This document shows, in pieces, positions 29,001 to 35,325 of a DNA stretch of 64,000 nt. Made by a program: the position numbers and the translations under genes. This stretch comes from Dehalococcoidia bacterium (lineage in GTDB: Bacteria > Chloroflexota > Dehalococcoidia > SM23-28-2 > RBG-16-64-32), in NCBI GenBank assembly GCA_030649945.1, contig JAUSFE010000052.1, positions 1 to 64,000 of the forward strand, written 5' to 3'. The notes below the pieces were generated by a model. It did no database searches, was not told where the DNA came from, and was given only the letters and a program-made list of their open reading frames with translations. The first letter of the stretch is position 1. Each line of letters starts with the position of its first letter.

Positions 29001-31774
29001 CCGCCGGAGAGGCTGAGCGGGAAGCAGCTCAGGGTGTCGTTGGGGTTGATGGTGCTTGCGATCAACGTAATGACGCAGCTGGCGCCGGTGGTCCTGTTGG
29101 TCAGGGTCGCGTTGAGGAGGTTCCCCACCAGGTTGAAATTCTTCGTTGTGTCCGTGAGGAGCTGCTTCTGGTCCGCAGGCAGCGCCTTCAGGTGGTCATT
29201 GGTGCCGGTGACAGTGGGGAACGGGTCGAACAGCTTGAGGTTGGCGTTGAAGTCGGTGTCGGCGGTGACGGAGATGCCGCCGGGATCCGGAAGACAGTCG
29301 TCGCCGAAGACGTCCGGCCAGGTGATGGCGACGTTGCCGCTGCCGAGTTCGGAGCCGCCGACGCTGGCGGTCACCTTGATACCGCCGGACATCTTCAGGT
29401 TGCAGTTCGCGTCCAGGAGGCGAGGCAGGAAAGCGACGTGCGAGCCGTCCGCGTCCGTGTACTCCAGGCGGAGCTTGTAGCCGGCGCCGAGGCCGCCCGG
29501 CGCCGTAATGGAGAAGGAGGCGTTGGCGCTGGGCGTGGGCCCCGCGGTCGAGGTGTTGGTGCCGTTGCCGCCGACGGTGCCGCCGACGATTGACCAGTTA
29601 AGGGAAGTAACCGTCTTGGCGGTAGTCGCCTGGCAGTAGACGGTGGCGCCGGAGCCGGCGACAGTCGCGTCGCCGGTGGGCGGATCGGCGTTGGCCGTTC
29701 CGCAAGCGATTGGGCTGGGGCCAAGCGCCGTGAGCAGCTCGCTAATGAGCACAGCGTCCGGGATGGTGAAGGGGCTGCCGCCGCCGACAGGGACGCCAGA
29801 GGCGACGATGTCCGCCGAGAGCACCGGGGCGCCGCCGGCGAGCTTCGAGACATCGAACGCGTCGCCGGAGGGATTTGCGCCGTCATCGCCCTCAGCCGTC
29901 ACTTCCAGGAAGCCGACACGGCCCTTGAGGAAGACGTCGGCGGTGATGGAAGCGTTGTCAACCTTGAACTCGTGCGCACTCGCGGTGTTGTCCACCTTCA
30001 CGAAAAAGCGGTCGCCGATGTCGGGGTCGCCGGTGTTGGGCGTGATGTCTGCGGGGTCATCGACGAGAAGGGCGCCGAACGTGAGGTCAAGGTTGACGCC
30101 GGAGACATCCACGGTGGCGTCGGCGCCGGCGTCAATGTCGGCGCTCAAACCAGCGAGATTCGCGGCCTCCCGCAACTGGTCACCGAAATCGATCTGCCCG
30201 GTCTGAGGGTCGGGGTTGCTGGCGCTTTTGGTCAGGTCAAACGTGAGCGCCTGGGTGGAGGAGTCGTAGTTCAGTGGGGGAAGGTCCAGTCCGGCGTCCT
30301 GCAGGAGCGTGACCATCTCCTGGACACTGTTGATTGGATCAACCGTATGCGAGCCTTTGCTGTCAGTGAAGACAACACGGACGTCCGGCGACCCGCCGAC
30401 GTTGGTGAACGTTGCGCTCTTGGTGGGGATCTCGGCGACGGTGCCGTTGGAATCCGGAGCGGACGTATTCGCCCCGGCGGTACCGCCGGTGATGGTCCAG
30501 GTGGTGCTGCCAGCGGTCGGATTTTCGGCAGTGACGGCACGGCAGTACAACGTCGAGCCGGGCGGCAGGTTGGTGTAGGGGCCGGAGGGCAGGTTGGCGC
30601 CGTTGTCCATAGTGCCGCAGGTGATCGCGGCGGCGCCCTGACCGTCAAGGAACTTGATCAGCGGCTCGGCGATCTCGAAGACCTTCTGAGCGTCCTCGCC
30701 AATAGCGTCCAGGGTGCCCTGGATAAAGGGCAGCTTGCCCGCAGCGTTACCCTGGGCGCTGCCCAGCGCACCGACGAGCTGAGCGATGCCACCGAGCAGT
30801 TGAGTCGGGCTGAGGTTATCGAACTTGTCGAGGAGGCCTAGCGTCACCAACGGCGAATTGAGGCCGTTGCTCAGATCGTCATCGACAAGGGTGACGGTGG
30901 CGTCCGGTGAGCCGGTGAGCAGCGTGGTGTCCAGGGAGACCGCGATGTTGACGTCATCGCCCGCGCCGTTCCCGAACCCGACATCCACGAGGTCGGGAAT
31001 GGAAGTGCTTGTCCACTCGTCGACGGTGATCTTGCCGTCGGCGTCGGGATCAACGAAGTCAAGGTTGATGTCGATGTTAAGGGTGGCGGTGCCGCTGACG
31101 GACACTTCGGAGAGCCCGAAGTTCGCGGTGAAACCGGTGATCGAGCCGGTGGCGGCGGCGCTGACATCGAACTCCGGCGCGCCGACGGTGTAGAACGCGA
31201 GATCGGGATCGGCGGCCGAGGTGTCCAGTTGGAAGCTGAGGACGGCTGAGGCCGAGAGATCAACGCTGATGCTGCCTCCGTGGAGGTTCACGGAGCCGCC
31301 ATCCGTGTACGAGACCGGAAGGGTCACACCGTTTCGCGTCAATGTCAGCGTGAACCCAACATCGATGAGATCAGCGTTGCCTCCGTTAAGCGCGACGGTC
31401 ACTGAGTCGAAGGTGACGTCTACGTCCCCGTAAGTCGCGTCGGCGCCGTCGATGGCGCTTTCCAGGCCGGCAAGCGAGGCAACTGAGAGCGAGGCTATCT
31501 TGTCCTCGAGCGAGTTCGTCGCCAGCGCATCGGCGTCGGCGAGCAGGTCTGCAAGCTGCAGCCCTTCGGTTGAACTGGGGCTGAAGTCCGTGAACGGTAT
31601 CTCTTCATCCAGTTCTTCGAACTGCGAGAGCGTATCGGTTAGCTCGAAGAACTCCTCCAGGCGGCTGCGGATGGTTGCGGCGTTGGGATCATCCGCCTTT
31701 GCCTCCCGAGTAGATACGCCGAATAAGATGGCAATACTAAGAGCGAGGAATAGGAACTGAAGAACGCGCTGCAT
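20054..31774 (-). CDS. Giant secreted RTX (hemolysin-type calcium-binding repeat) protein
   Basis: 3,906 residues from ATG 31774 (GGAGG 6 bp upstream; a GTG one codon earlier is less well spaced). A signal peptide (FLFLALSIAILFGVS, cleavage near AKA) suggests Sec export. Residues ~30-2350 are beta-rich. They contain an EF-hand-like loop (DPDADGKITVDEW), three units spaced about 310 residues apart with CGT...YCRAVT...WTITGG, and three LTDxT...SC...GDxYEITG modules. Residues ~2350-3740 are RTX nonapeptide repeats (GGNGDDYMEGNAGRDTM type), arranged in longer super-repeats of about 127 residues marked by GDNASITR. Such repeats bind Ca2+ outside the cell. No type I secretion genes are adjacent, and the Sec signal argues against the usual RTX route. 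The likely role is surface layer or adhesion. No enzymatic domain was recognised. Confidence 0.9.
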   Translation of the reverse strand: MQRVLQFLFLALSIAILFGVSTREAKADDPNAATIRSRLEEFFELTDTLSQFEELDEEIPFTDFSPSSTEGLQLADLLADADALATNSLEDKIASLSVASLAGLESAIDGADATYGDVDVTFDSVTVALNGGNADLIDVGFTLTLTRNGVTLPVSYTDGGSVNLHGGSISVDLSASAVLSFQLDTSAADPDLAFYTVGAPEFDVSAAATGSITGFTANFGLSEVSVSGTATLNIDINLDFVDPDADGKITVDEWTSTSIPDLVDVGFGNGAGDDVNIAVSLDTTLLTGSPDATVTLVDDDLSNGLNSPLVTLGLLDKFDNLSPTQLLGGIAQLVGALGSAQGNAAGKLPFIQGTLDAIGEDAQKVFEIAEPLIKFLDGQGAAAITCGTMDNGANLPSGPYTNLPPGSTLYCRAVTAENPTAGSTTWTITGGTAGANTSAPDSNGTVAEIPTKSATFTNVGGSPDVRVVFTDSKGSHTVDPINSVQEMVTLLQDAGLDLPPLNYDSSTQALTFDLTKSASNPDPQTGQIDFGDQLREAANLAGLSADIDAGADATVDVSGVNLDLTFGALLVDDPADITPNTGDPDIGDRFFVKVDNTASAHEFKVDNASITADVFLKGRVGFLEVTAEGDDGANPSGDAFDVSKLAGGAPVLSADIVASGVPVGGGSPFTIPDAVLISELLTALGPSPIACGTANADPPTGDATVAGSGATVYCQATTAKTVTSLNWSIVGGTVGGNGTNTSTAGPTPSANASFSITAPGGLGAGYKLRLEYTDADGSHVAFLPRLLDANCNLKMSGGIKVTASVGGSELGSGNVAITWPDVFGDDCLPDPGGISVTADTDFNANLKLFDPFPTVTGTNDHLKALPADQKQLLTDTTKNFNLVGNLLNATLTNRTTGASCVITLIASTINPNDTLSCFPLSLSGGARQTWLVGDEYEVTGNPLALLSQIIDQLDAIVDALGGAGVPVDQELPLLGISTEDLVAKIQNLKVTLDELRGFPTGTITCGTQENGLNPPSGDITGVPDGTSIYCRAVTQKAPDSFAWKITKGGAIAGGDVPSQPNTVDLTPTDNIEFVIDDGDGDPTTTISEYQIVLEHTDSAGTHTTDFPALAPPNSLQKLEEAIELKLGIDPAALQLLLLDIGPEKATGTHDGSSGAGTLTDSTADFSADGVAVGNSVTNVTDGSSCRIVAPITTTTAPCSLAGGEENDWDNGDKYTIYGDETVDLVIRLGYGFCTDGNVTAVGACKPSDRLVEKPTAPLNIDLDAFGGLVSLDTTTTTFQLEYAARAQLDFAMAIKLAFPPEFKILDTSKIEAELGVAADNINLTATIAGLELDLGTSVDIGSGDHDGASSDDTLTDTDVTFVTTYNGTDTLVQPGNVLTNTTKGESCIVETIAATTLTCEDPLPNSAEFEDNDLYEITGAGVAKLGAELMVNQPGTDAGDEDNDGFTIGDFFTGLSADLQGTTQDCGGEIDPYPTDGAGVVDLMGHACARLSVSSDLTDYIGDVTFLAPDFATPAGWKFGAPDLEAVLGSFELDWALILKAMPKLLENLANSLNGAASDRSIPLVGDALDAGADVVLKIKENVADPLADLATQIETAGDVEPPGGDGDTDPLDLKKAAQDFIFGVFGPGGSADIDLLQDTDGSGGAPDADDVVITVLCDHSGTVEDCVNGDDLFIIDDFRLTALIGQGSPSGQGCSPCELGTSIPISLGLPGFPLSIDGTIQANVGWRVLIDFGLSRADGPYLATGAHDVAGTLTAGEKELLLGASLSLGDNAPACGLDPNPNTGVVDELKEFDSDRCVKGTLGFLAVTIRDGNDGTDPEKEPTSVALEASLDLGSDGADPDRLTFPELFSGKANLDFNFGVTANVDVRIRTGLNLSSEHAPDFPSVLGRFHLEWSWALGTGSSDPALSFDGLYIDAGRFLTDLLGPTAEEIKRVLSPFKPFIDFIQTPLPVISDISQLAGGPPITLIDVIEAASGQDLSMVRSVLEVVQFVQNLPTASNGLLIPLSSSITDGFSVAGDKAKGSPVTPDKAGTLVTPSGTPSTGLLAAIGGATGSSPSPDTTPDGRPKTFGVSGLSFPFLNDASQIFTVLMGQDVTLVRYEAGPLRANAGFEYCAPPFIVVVVPVEICFGGSIELQGRFAMGYDTRGLRQLVGGGGNAADLLDGIFLDDLDANGNDVPEFTVIGRVYASGAATLFIVKVGVRAGLEATVDFNLDDSPNADGKLYIEEIVNKLQNPICLFVISGHLDVFLEAFVEIDLFLFTKEFTIEIIRLTLLEFSSACSPPTPNPADGGGDVYINIGPRKALRNINTEETEEEVVIRQLTIAACGAATRVSISMFGAYEEEVVGAGGRIIADGGVGDDKILLLSGATQDDQEIPFNVPAVINGGPGNDEIKTGNCNDVVTGDAGAEAGDAGGDKIDTSAGCDDADGNGAADSINLGTGNDNTTGAGSCTNGGGKGGTGEDVINGGLGDDRMDGGADGDVLNGGPGIDKSGTAESGGQCGNGTDDDGDDVADDGCPDGVDTLIGSAGHDALTGGTGDDDLYGDEVLNCDATGAAPAGDDQRRDSLDGGDGADDMWGGNGDDHMVGGLASDTMCGNGGDDFMDGDDDVASTPDSDDELHGGPDDDTLYGRGGHDELFGDSGSGNDLLYGGPGPDDLVGGDGRDVLRGEGDNDILLGDTGTIDAHTAASHAGAMDTVAALANPGNAAAVGSVTEAQCNADDVGAGAGNADCLFGADGNDYLFGEGGNDKEFGDAGTDYMEGNAGNDLMRGGQQDDVMHGNADNDEMHGDSGEDQMFGEQNVDTMRGGIGEDRMVGGSSTAGTADDGDNMKGDAGVDRMAGDNAQLVLAGSELEIKLLDLYSPGDAVNASVSGDDTMEGNAQEDVMYGGGDNDTMNGNEADDYMEGNAGRDTMHGDDGEDDMAGGSGHDFGGPSNTFRELPNIIDENTGGTGDVMHGDGGVDFMTGDNASITRSSPRLIRLLDVPFLNATLPSTLVSGDDTINGNDGNDVMYGQGDDDAMNGGNGDDYMEGNAGRDTMHGDANEDDMAGGSGHDNGGTSGAFREFPNVLDDNVGGAGTGDIMHGDGAVDLMAGDNASITRASPRLIRLLDVPFLDATLPDDEASGDDTMNGNDGNDIMYGQGDNDAMHGNAGDDYMEGNSGSDTMNGDEDDDDMLGGSGHDDGGPSGAFRELRNVLDDNVAGVGDTMHGDDDFDYMAGDNANITRPGGTHSYNASVKRDIELYDVEVAGGPAISGQASGDDTMTGDASDDVMFGQGGDDTMNGNDDEDYMEGNHGSDTMAGDAGQDDMTGGGSANDGVITAGGDFDPDREAEGLLDEGDTMYGESDTSDGDTDGNGADAMMGDNGVITRPLSGGLWEINSFNGEDTRIITIADIETTANAPLPASISGGDDMWGNSNDDLMYGQGDMDEMHGGNGDDYMEGNAASDLMFGEGDEDDMLGGTGPTTSSSQLRELSSGDLATLLQGRTDKSTTDRDGVPSGTGTTGNLTPTIDNVLLGDVMYGGPAADVMLGDNGVVERPLVSGLWDQLNYSLEAGSNGTLAPRHPTGVASDRVNRNTNMVDTVPGMTAGSDLMYGEQGDDDMYGQYDDTTVSGVGDEMYGGPGEDAMAGDQGVFDSREQADATTHIEPSEPFIDDDVHIQGTLFREFQFPALNQAQQIVTGGADRMRGGEEGDWMHGGAGNDIMNGDQLNDRMFGDNGDDAVWGGRQHDHIWGGNGRDFLDVHPRVDESDPLPHSCNPLDPPDPSAWYTFAFDAAGTCDGNLEEVDFIYGGWHADALQANIADNGPRIGDRLMDWVGGFNLYIVCPATYGEYVITRESSPSLTTFLHDLAEGDGAFMPGPSSGPGSVPTNPSGFNEIAFVYKPFKDNANPPYVGTPAHFTPAPDCQTIP

Positions 31775-31777
31775 CAC

Positions 31778-31996
31778 AGACCTCCGGGAAAACTACCCTT
31801 CCTGCCGATCCCTGAGATCCGCCTCCCCCCGCCTTTGAGGCGTGCGGCGGACATCGTCGCCGGCACGACCTGCAATGTGGTTCTCCCCCAATGGCCCACC
31901 CAACCCGATGCGAACTCAGGTTGGCGCTAATTCTCGTGCCGAGCCGCTACTTTTGTCAAGTAGTTGTGCGCCGGACGCGGGCGAATGGCGAGAAGA
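31778..31996. other. Region upstream of the RTX gene
   Basis: No coding potential seen. It should hold the RTX promoter, reading leftward. It contains an AT-richer patch (TACTTTTGTCAAGTAG near 31948-31963), but no -10/-35 pair that I would defend. Confidence 0.4.
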
Positions 31997-32092
31997 TGGC
32001 GCCCCCGGCAGGACTCGAACCTGTGCACCAGGCTCCGGAGATAGCGCACGCCTCCGCGGCTTAGCTAACACTTATGCGTTCGGTGGGCCTGC
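31997..32092 (-). repeat. tRNA-Arg 3'-half-derived repeat, copy 3
   Basis: On the minus strand, positions 31997-32040 carry an almost exact tRNA-Arg 3' half, from the anticodon loop CTCCGGAGCC through the T arm ACAGGTTCGAGTCCTG to CGGGGGCGCCA. It is followed by the module GCGGCTTAGC (near 32059) and a diverged CTTATGCGT. It has no T-loop insertion. It sits between the end of etfB (238 bp away) and the RTX gene. Confidence 0.85.
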
Positions 32093-32329
32093 CTGCCCGT
32101 GGCTGCCGCAACCCTGGCGGCGTATCAGTCCTCGTCTGCGCTGACTGTCGCGCGGCGCCGCATCTTCGCCAAGCCCGCCCGCTCCGAGCAGCATAAGGCC
32201 GATTAGTAACTGACGCCGCGGCTGACGTAAGACCCGTCAGGGCGATCCCTGACATTTGGTCAATTAAGTTTAGGGGCCACCACCCACGCACTCACGCGAT
32301 CCGCAATGGGTGGGCCAGATGGGCAGAGA
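32093..32329. other. Region downstream of etfB
   Basis: No gene seen on either strand. The last 40 bp before the etfB stop contain an imperfect inverted repeat (CCACCCACGC and the later GGGTGGGCC), which may mark the 3' end of the ETF operon transcript. Confidence 0.35.
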
Positions 32330-33133
32330 CTAGAGGCGAGTCCAGGCCTTTATGCGTTCCAGCAGTTGCTCTGCTTTCTCCTCGGGTGTGCCGGACAGGA
32401 ACTCGCGGCGCCGCTCGGCCGTGGCGGCTGTAGCGACACCGGCAACCGCAGTGGCGGAGCCCTTGAGGCCCAGGTGCTCCTCTTCCAGACCAAGGTCAGC
32501 GGCGGACCAGACGGTCACAGGAGCGTTTTCCAGCGCCCAATCCCAGCGCGCGAAATCGATAAACCGCGGCTCGTTGCTTCCGAGCCTGACGGAGACCACG
32601 CAGGGGAGCAGCGCCTCCACGATCTCGTAGCCGCCGCGCAGCTCGCGGCGGGCCCGCAGCAGACGTGACCTGGGCAGGAGCTGAATGCTCGTCGCGCCTG
32701 TCACCTGGGGTAGATCGAGCCACTCTGCGATTCCTGCCGGCACCTGGCCCGTCGCCCCGTCGGACGACTCCTCGCCGCAGATGATGAGGTCGCATTCCTC
32801 CAAGGCGCGGACGCCTTCCGCCAGCGCGTATGCCGTGGGGAGAGTGTCGGCCCCGCCGAAGGCGCGGTCACTCATCAGGTAAGCCGAGTCGGCGCCCATT
32901 GCCATGCCCAGTCGCAGATAGCGCTCGGCGAACGGAGGACCCATGGAAAGGAGGGTGACGCATCCTCCATGAGTGTCCTTCAGCTCCAGCGCCATCTGCA
33001 GAGCGTTCATGTCGGCGCCGTTGATCTCGGACCGGGCGTTGGCCCGCTCCAGGGTGTTGGTTTCCGCGTTGACGGACACCTCCTCGGACTTGGGCACAAC
33101 CTTGAGGCAGACGACGATCTTCAGGTCACGCAT
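32330..33133 (-). CDS. etfB: Electron transfer flavoprotein beta subunit
   Basis: 267 residues, normal length. It starts MRDLKIVVCLKVVPKSEEV, then has INGADMNALQMALELKDTHG, VTLLSMGPPFAERYLRLGMA and AMGADSAYLMSDRAFGGADT. The segment LIICGEESSDGATGQVPAGIAEWL contains the conserved nucleotide/AMP or second-FAD loop. EtfB pairs with EtfA to hold FAD and exchange electrons with dehydrogenases, quinone oxidoreductase or, in bifurcating types, NADH. Whether this one bifurcates cannot be read from these motifs. It is the last gene of an eight-gene operon and abuts etfA without a gap. Confidence 0.92.
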   Translation of the reverse strand: MRDLKIVVCLKVVPKSEEVSVNAETNTLERANARSEINGADMNALQMALELKDTHGGCVTLLSMGPPFAERYLRLGMAMGADSAYLMSDRAFGGADTLPTAYALAEGVRALEECDLIICGEESSDGATGQVPAGIAEWLDLPQVTGATSIQLLPRSRLLRARRELRGGYEIVEALLPCVVSVRLGSNEPRFIDFARWDWALENAPVTVWSAADLGLEEEHLGLKGSATAVAGVATAATAERRREFLSGTPEEKAEQLLERIKAWTRL

Positions 33134-34153
33134 CTATTCGCTCCTGCCGTCCTTCTGCTTCTCCAGGGCTTCGATCAGGCGGGGCAAGATCTGGAAGACG
33201 TCGTCGACGATGCAGAAGTCGGCGACATCGAAGATCGGCGCGTCTTTGTCCGAGTTGATGGCGATGACCGTCCCCGCATCCTGGATGCCGACCGTGAACT
33301 GGAAGGCGCCGCTCACGCCGCAGACGACGGCCAGTTTGGGATGGGTAACCGACCCCGTCTGCCCTACCATCCGCTCGTGGCTGACCCAGCCGGCGTCGGC
33401 GGCGACGCGGGTACCGCCGATCTCGGCCTTCAACAGGCGCGCCAAACGTTTGACCAGCGCCAGGTCTCCACTGACGCCGCGGCCGGCGACCACCAGGCGC
33501 TCCGCCTGCGTGATATCGACGCCTCGCTTGAGCGACCGGCGCAGCACGCGCACTGGCCTGTCGGTTTCGGAGAGGTGTACGGTCATCTTTTCGATCTTGC
33601 CGGCCCTCGATGGGTCAGGCTCCGGCCTCGGGAAGACGCCGGGCCGGACGGTGGCCATCTGCGGGCGGTGCTCGGGGCATTCGATCGTCGCCAGGATGCC
33701 CTGCCCGAAACCGGTCACTTCGCCAACGAGCAGGCCCGTCGATTGGTTGATGCGCAGGTCGGTACAGTCAGCCGTGAGGCCTGTCCTCAGCCGCACCGCC
33801 AGGCGTCCCGCCAGATCGCGGCCGTTAGGGGTGGCAGCCAGCAGGAGGATGTCCGGCTTCCGCTCGGCGACGAGGCCGGCGATCACCTTGCTGTGAGGCG
33901 CAGTGGTATACGGCGCCAGAAGCGGGTCGTCGGCGACCAGCACCGCGTCCGCGCCGAAGGAGACCGCCTCGGCTGCGAGCTGGCCGGCGCCGGAGCCCAT
34001 AAGGACGGCCGTCACCTCCTGGCCACGTTCATCGGCGAGCAGCCGCGCGCGGCCCAGTATCTCCTTCGAAACGGTGTCAAGTCCGTTGTCCTCGTGCTCG
34101 AGATGCACCCAGACGCCGCTGGCATCCCGGGGGCCGTAGAGCGGCTCAATCAT
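33134..34153 (-). CDS. etfA: Electron transfer flavoprotein alpha subunit
   Basis: 339 residues from ATG 34153 (MIEPLYGPRDASGVWVHLEH), which overlaps the upstream gene's stop by 4 nt; a longer in-frame extension has no support. The N-terminal domain I is followed by the FAD-binding domain II with RVVAGRG-like SEC (ERLVVAGRGVSGDLALV), DAGWVSHERMVGQTGSVTHP, VVCGVSGAFQFTVGIQDAG and VIAINSDKDAPIFDVADFC. These are the standard FAD-contacting loops of EtfA. It forms the heterodimer with EtfB. Placed behind an Hdr-like unit and KOR, it is the likely terminal carrier. Confidence 0.93.
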   Translation of the reverse strand: MIEPLYGPRDASGVWVHLEHEDNGLDTVSKEILGRARLLADERGQEVTAVLMGSGAGQLAAEAVSFGADAVLVADDPLLAPYTTAPHSKVIAGLVAERKPDILLLAATPNGRDLAGRLAVRLRTGLTADCTDLRINQSTGLLVGEVTGFGQGILATIECPEHRPQMATVRPGVFPRPEPDPSRAGKIEKMTVHLSETDRPVRVLRRSLKRGVDITQAERLVVAGRGVSGDLALVKRLARLLKAEIGGTRVAADAGWVSHERMVGQTGSVTHPKLAVVCGVSGAFQFTVGIQDAGTVIAINSDKDAPIFDVADFCIVDDVFQILPRLIEALEKQKDGRSE

Positions 34154-35325
34154 GACGCTCCCCCAACATCGAGCGCTTCGGCTACGACCTCCGCCACGTC
34201 CATGACTCGGACGGCGCTTCCGGCCATCTTCAGGCTGTCCTCCAGGCAAGCGATGCAGTGGGGGCAGGCCGTCACGAGGATGTCGGCGCCGGTTTCGGCC
34301 ACGTCGGCGACGCGCAGGTCGGCGAAGCGCTCGCCCGCCTTGGTATCGATCCACATGCGGCCGCCCCCGCCACCGCAGCAGAGGGCGTCCGCCCGGCTGC
34401 GTTGCATCTCGACGAGAGTGACGCCTGGTATCGCGGACAACACGGCACGGGGCTCGTCGTAGACGCCGTTGGCGCGGCCCAAGTAGCAGGGGTCGTGGAA
34501 AGTCAGTGTCGCCTCGAATGGTCTTTCGAACCGCAGTTTGCCTTCGTCGATGAGTGTGGCAAGGTACTGGGTGTAGTGCAGCGGCTTCAGGCCGCTGTCC
34601 TTCGCGTAGTGGTTTGCGAACATGTCGTAACAGTGCGGCGACGTCGTCACCAGAGTGCTAACACCTTCTTCGGCGAAGAGGCGGGTGTTCGCCTCGATGA
34701 TCTGTCGCAGGTAATCGTGCTGGCCCAGACCGTAGGCGGCATCGCCACAGCAGGGCTCGCGCTCGCCGAGCGTACCGAAGGTCACGCCCGCTTCGCCGAA
34801 TATGCGGGCCAGGGCGCGGGCCACCTTCTGGGAACGGCTGTCGTAGGACGGGGTGCAGCCGACGTAGAAGAGCACATCACAGGCCGGCGAGAAGCGCGGT
34901 ACATCAACGCCCTTGCTCCAGCCCGTCCGCTGGGTGGGCGGCCGCCGCCAGGGGTTGCCGTCCCAGTACATTGCCCACATGACGGAGGACACACCCTTGG
35001 GCACGCCCCCGTCCTTCCAGGCGAGGTCGCGTAGAGCGAGCATCACGTCGGCGATGGGGACGCCGCGGGGGCACAGCTCCTCGCAGGCGCGGCAGGTGGT
35101 GCACCACCACATGGCGCCGTCCTCCTGCTCGATCCCGATCTGGGCGCGATGCATCAGCCGCCGGACGTTCACAGGCTCTTCCTGGAGGAGCCCCCATGGA
35201 CAGGTGGCAGTACAGACGCCGCACTGGAAGCAGGGCGCGACTGCTCCGTGGGTGGCCTCCATCACGCGCTCCCAGAGGCCATCGTCGAGCGTGATAACTT
35301 CGGCGGCTGCAGCTTTGCGGGCCAT
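34150..35325 (-). CDS. Heterodisulfide reductase-like Fe-S protein, HdrC-HdrB fusion (HdrD/GlcF type)
   Basis: 391 residues. The N-terminal third has two [4Fe-4S] motifs (CFQCGVCTATCPWG; CTTCRACEELCPRGV), as in HdrC. The rest has two CCG domains: FYVGCTPSY ... REPCCGDAAYGLG ... SPHCYDMF, and FHDPCYLGR ... DALCCGGGGGRMW ... CPHCIACL. Both keep the full cysteine set that in HdrB holds noncubane [4Fe-4S] clusters. It should receive or donate electrons to the upstream HdrA-like flavoprotein. No membrane span is present, so it is not a membrane HdrE/QmoC-linked form. It abuts hdrA (shared base 35325) and overlaps etfA by 4 nt. Confidence 0.92.
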   Translation of the reverse strand: MARKAAAAEVITLDDGLWERVMEATHGAVAPCFQCGVCTATCPWGLLQEEPVNVRRLMHRAQIGIEQEDGAMWWCTTCRACEELCPRGVPIADVMLALRDLAWKDGGVPKGVSSVMWAMYWDGNPWRRPPTQRTGWSKGVDVPRFSPACDVLFYVGCTPSYDSRSQKVARALARIFGEAGVTFGTLGEREPCCGDAAYGLGQHDYLRQIIEANTRLFAEEGVSTLVTTSPHCYDMFANHYAKDSGLKPLHYTQYLATLIDEGKLRFERPFEATLTFHDPCYLGRANGVYDEPRAVLSAIPGVTLVEMQRSRADALCCGGGGGRMWIDTKAGERFADLRVADVAETGADILVTACPHCIACLEDSLKMAGSAVRVMDVAEVVAEALDVGGAS

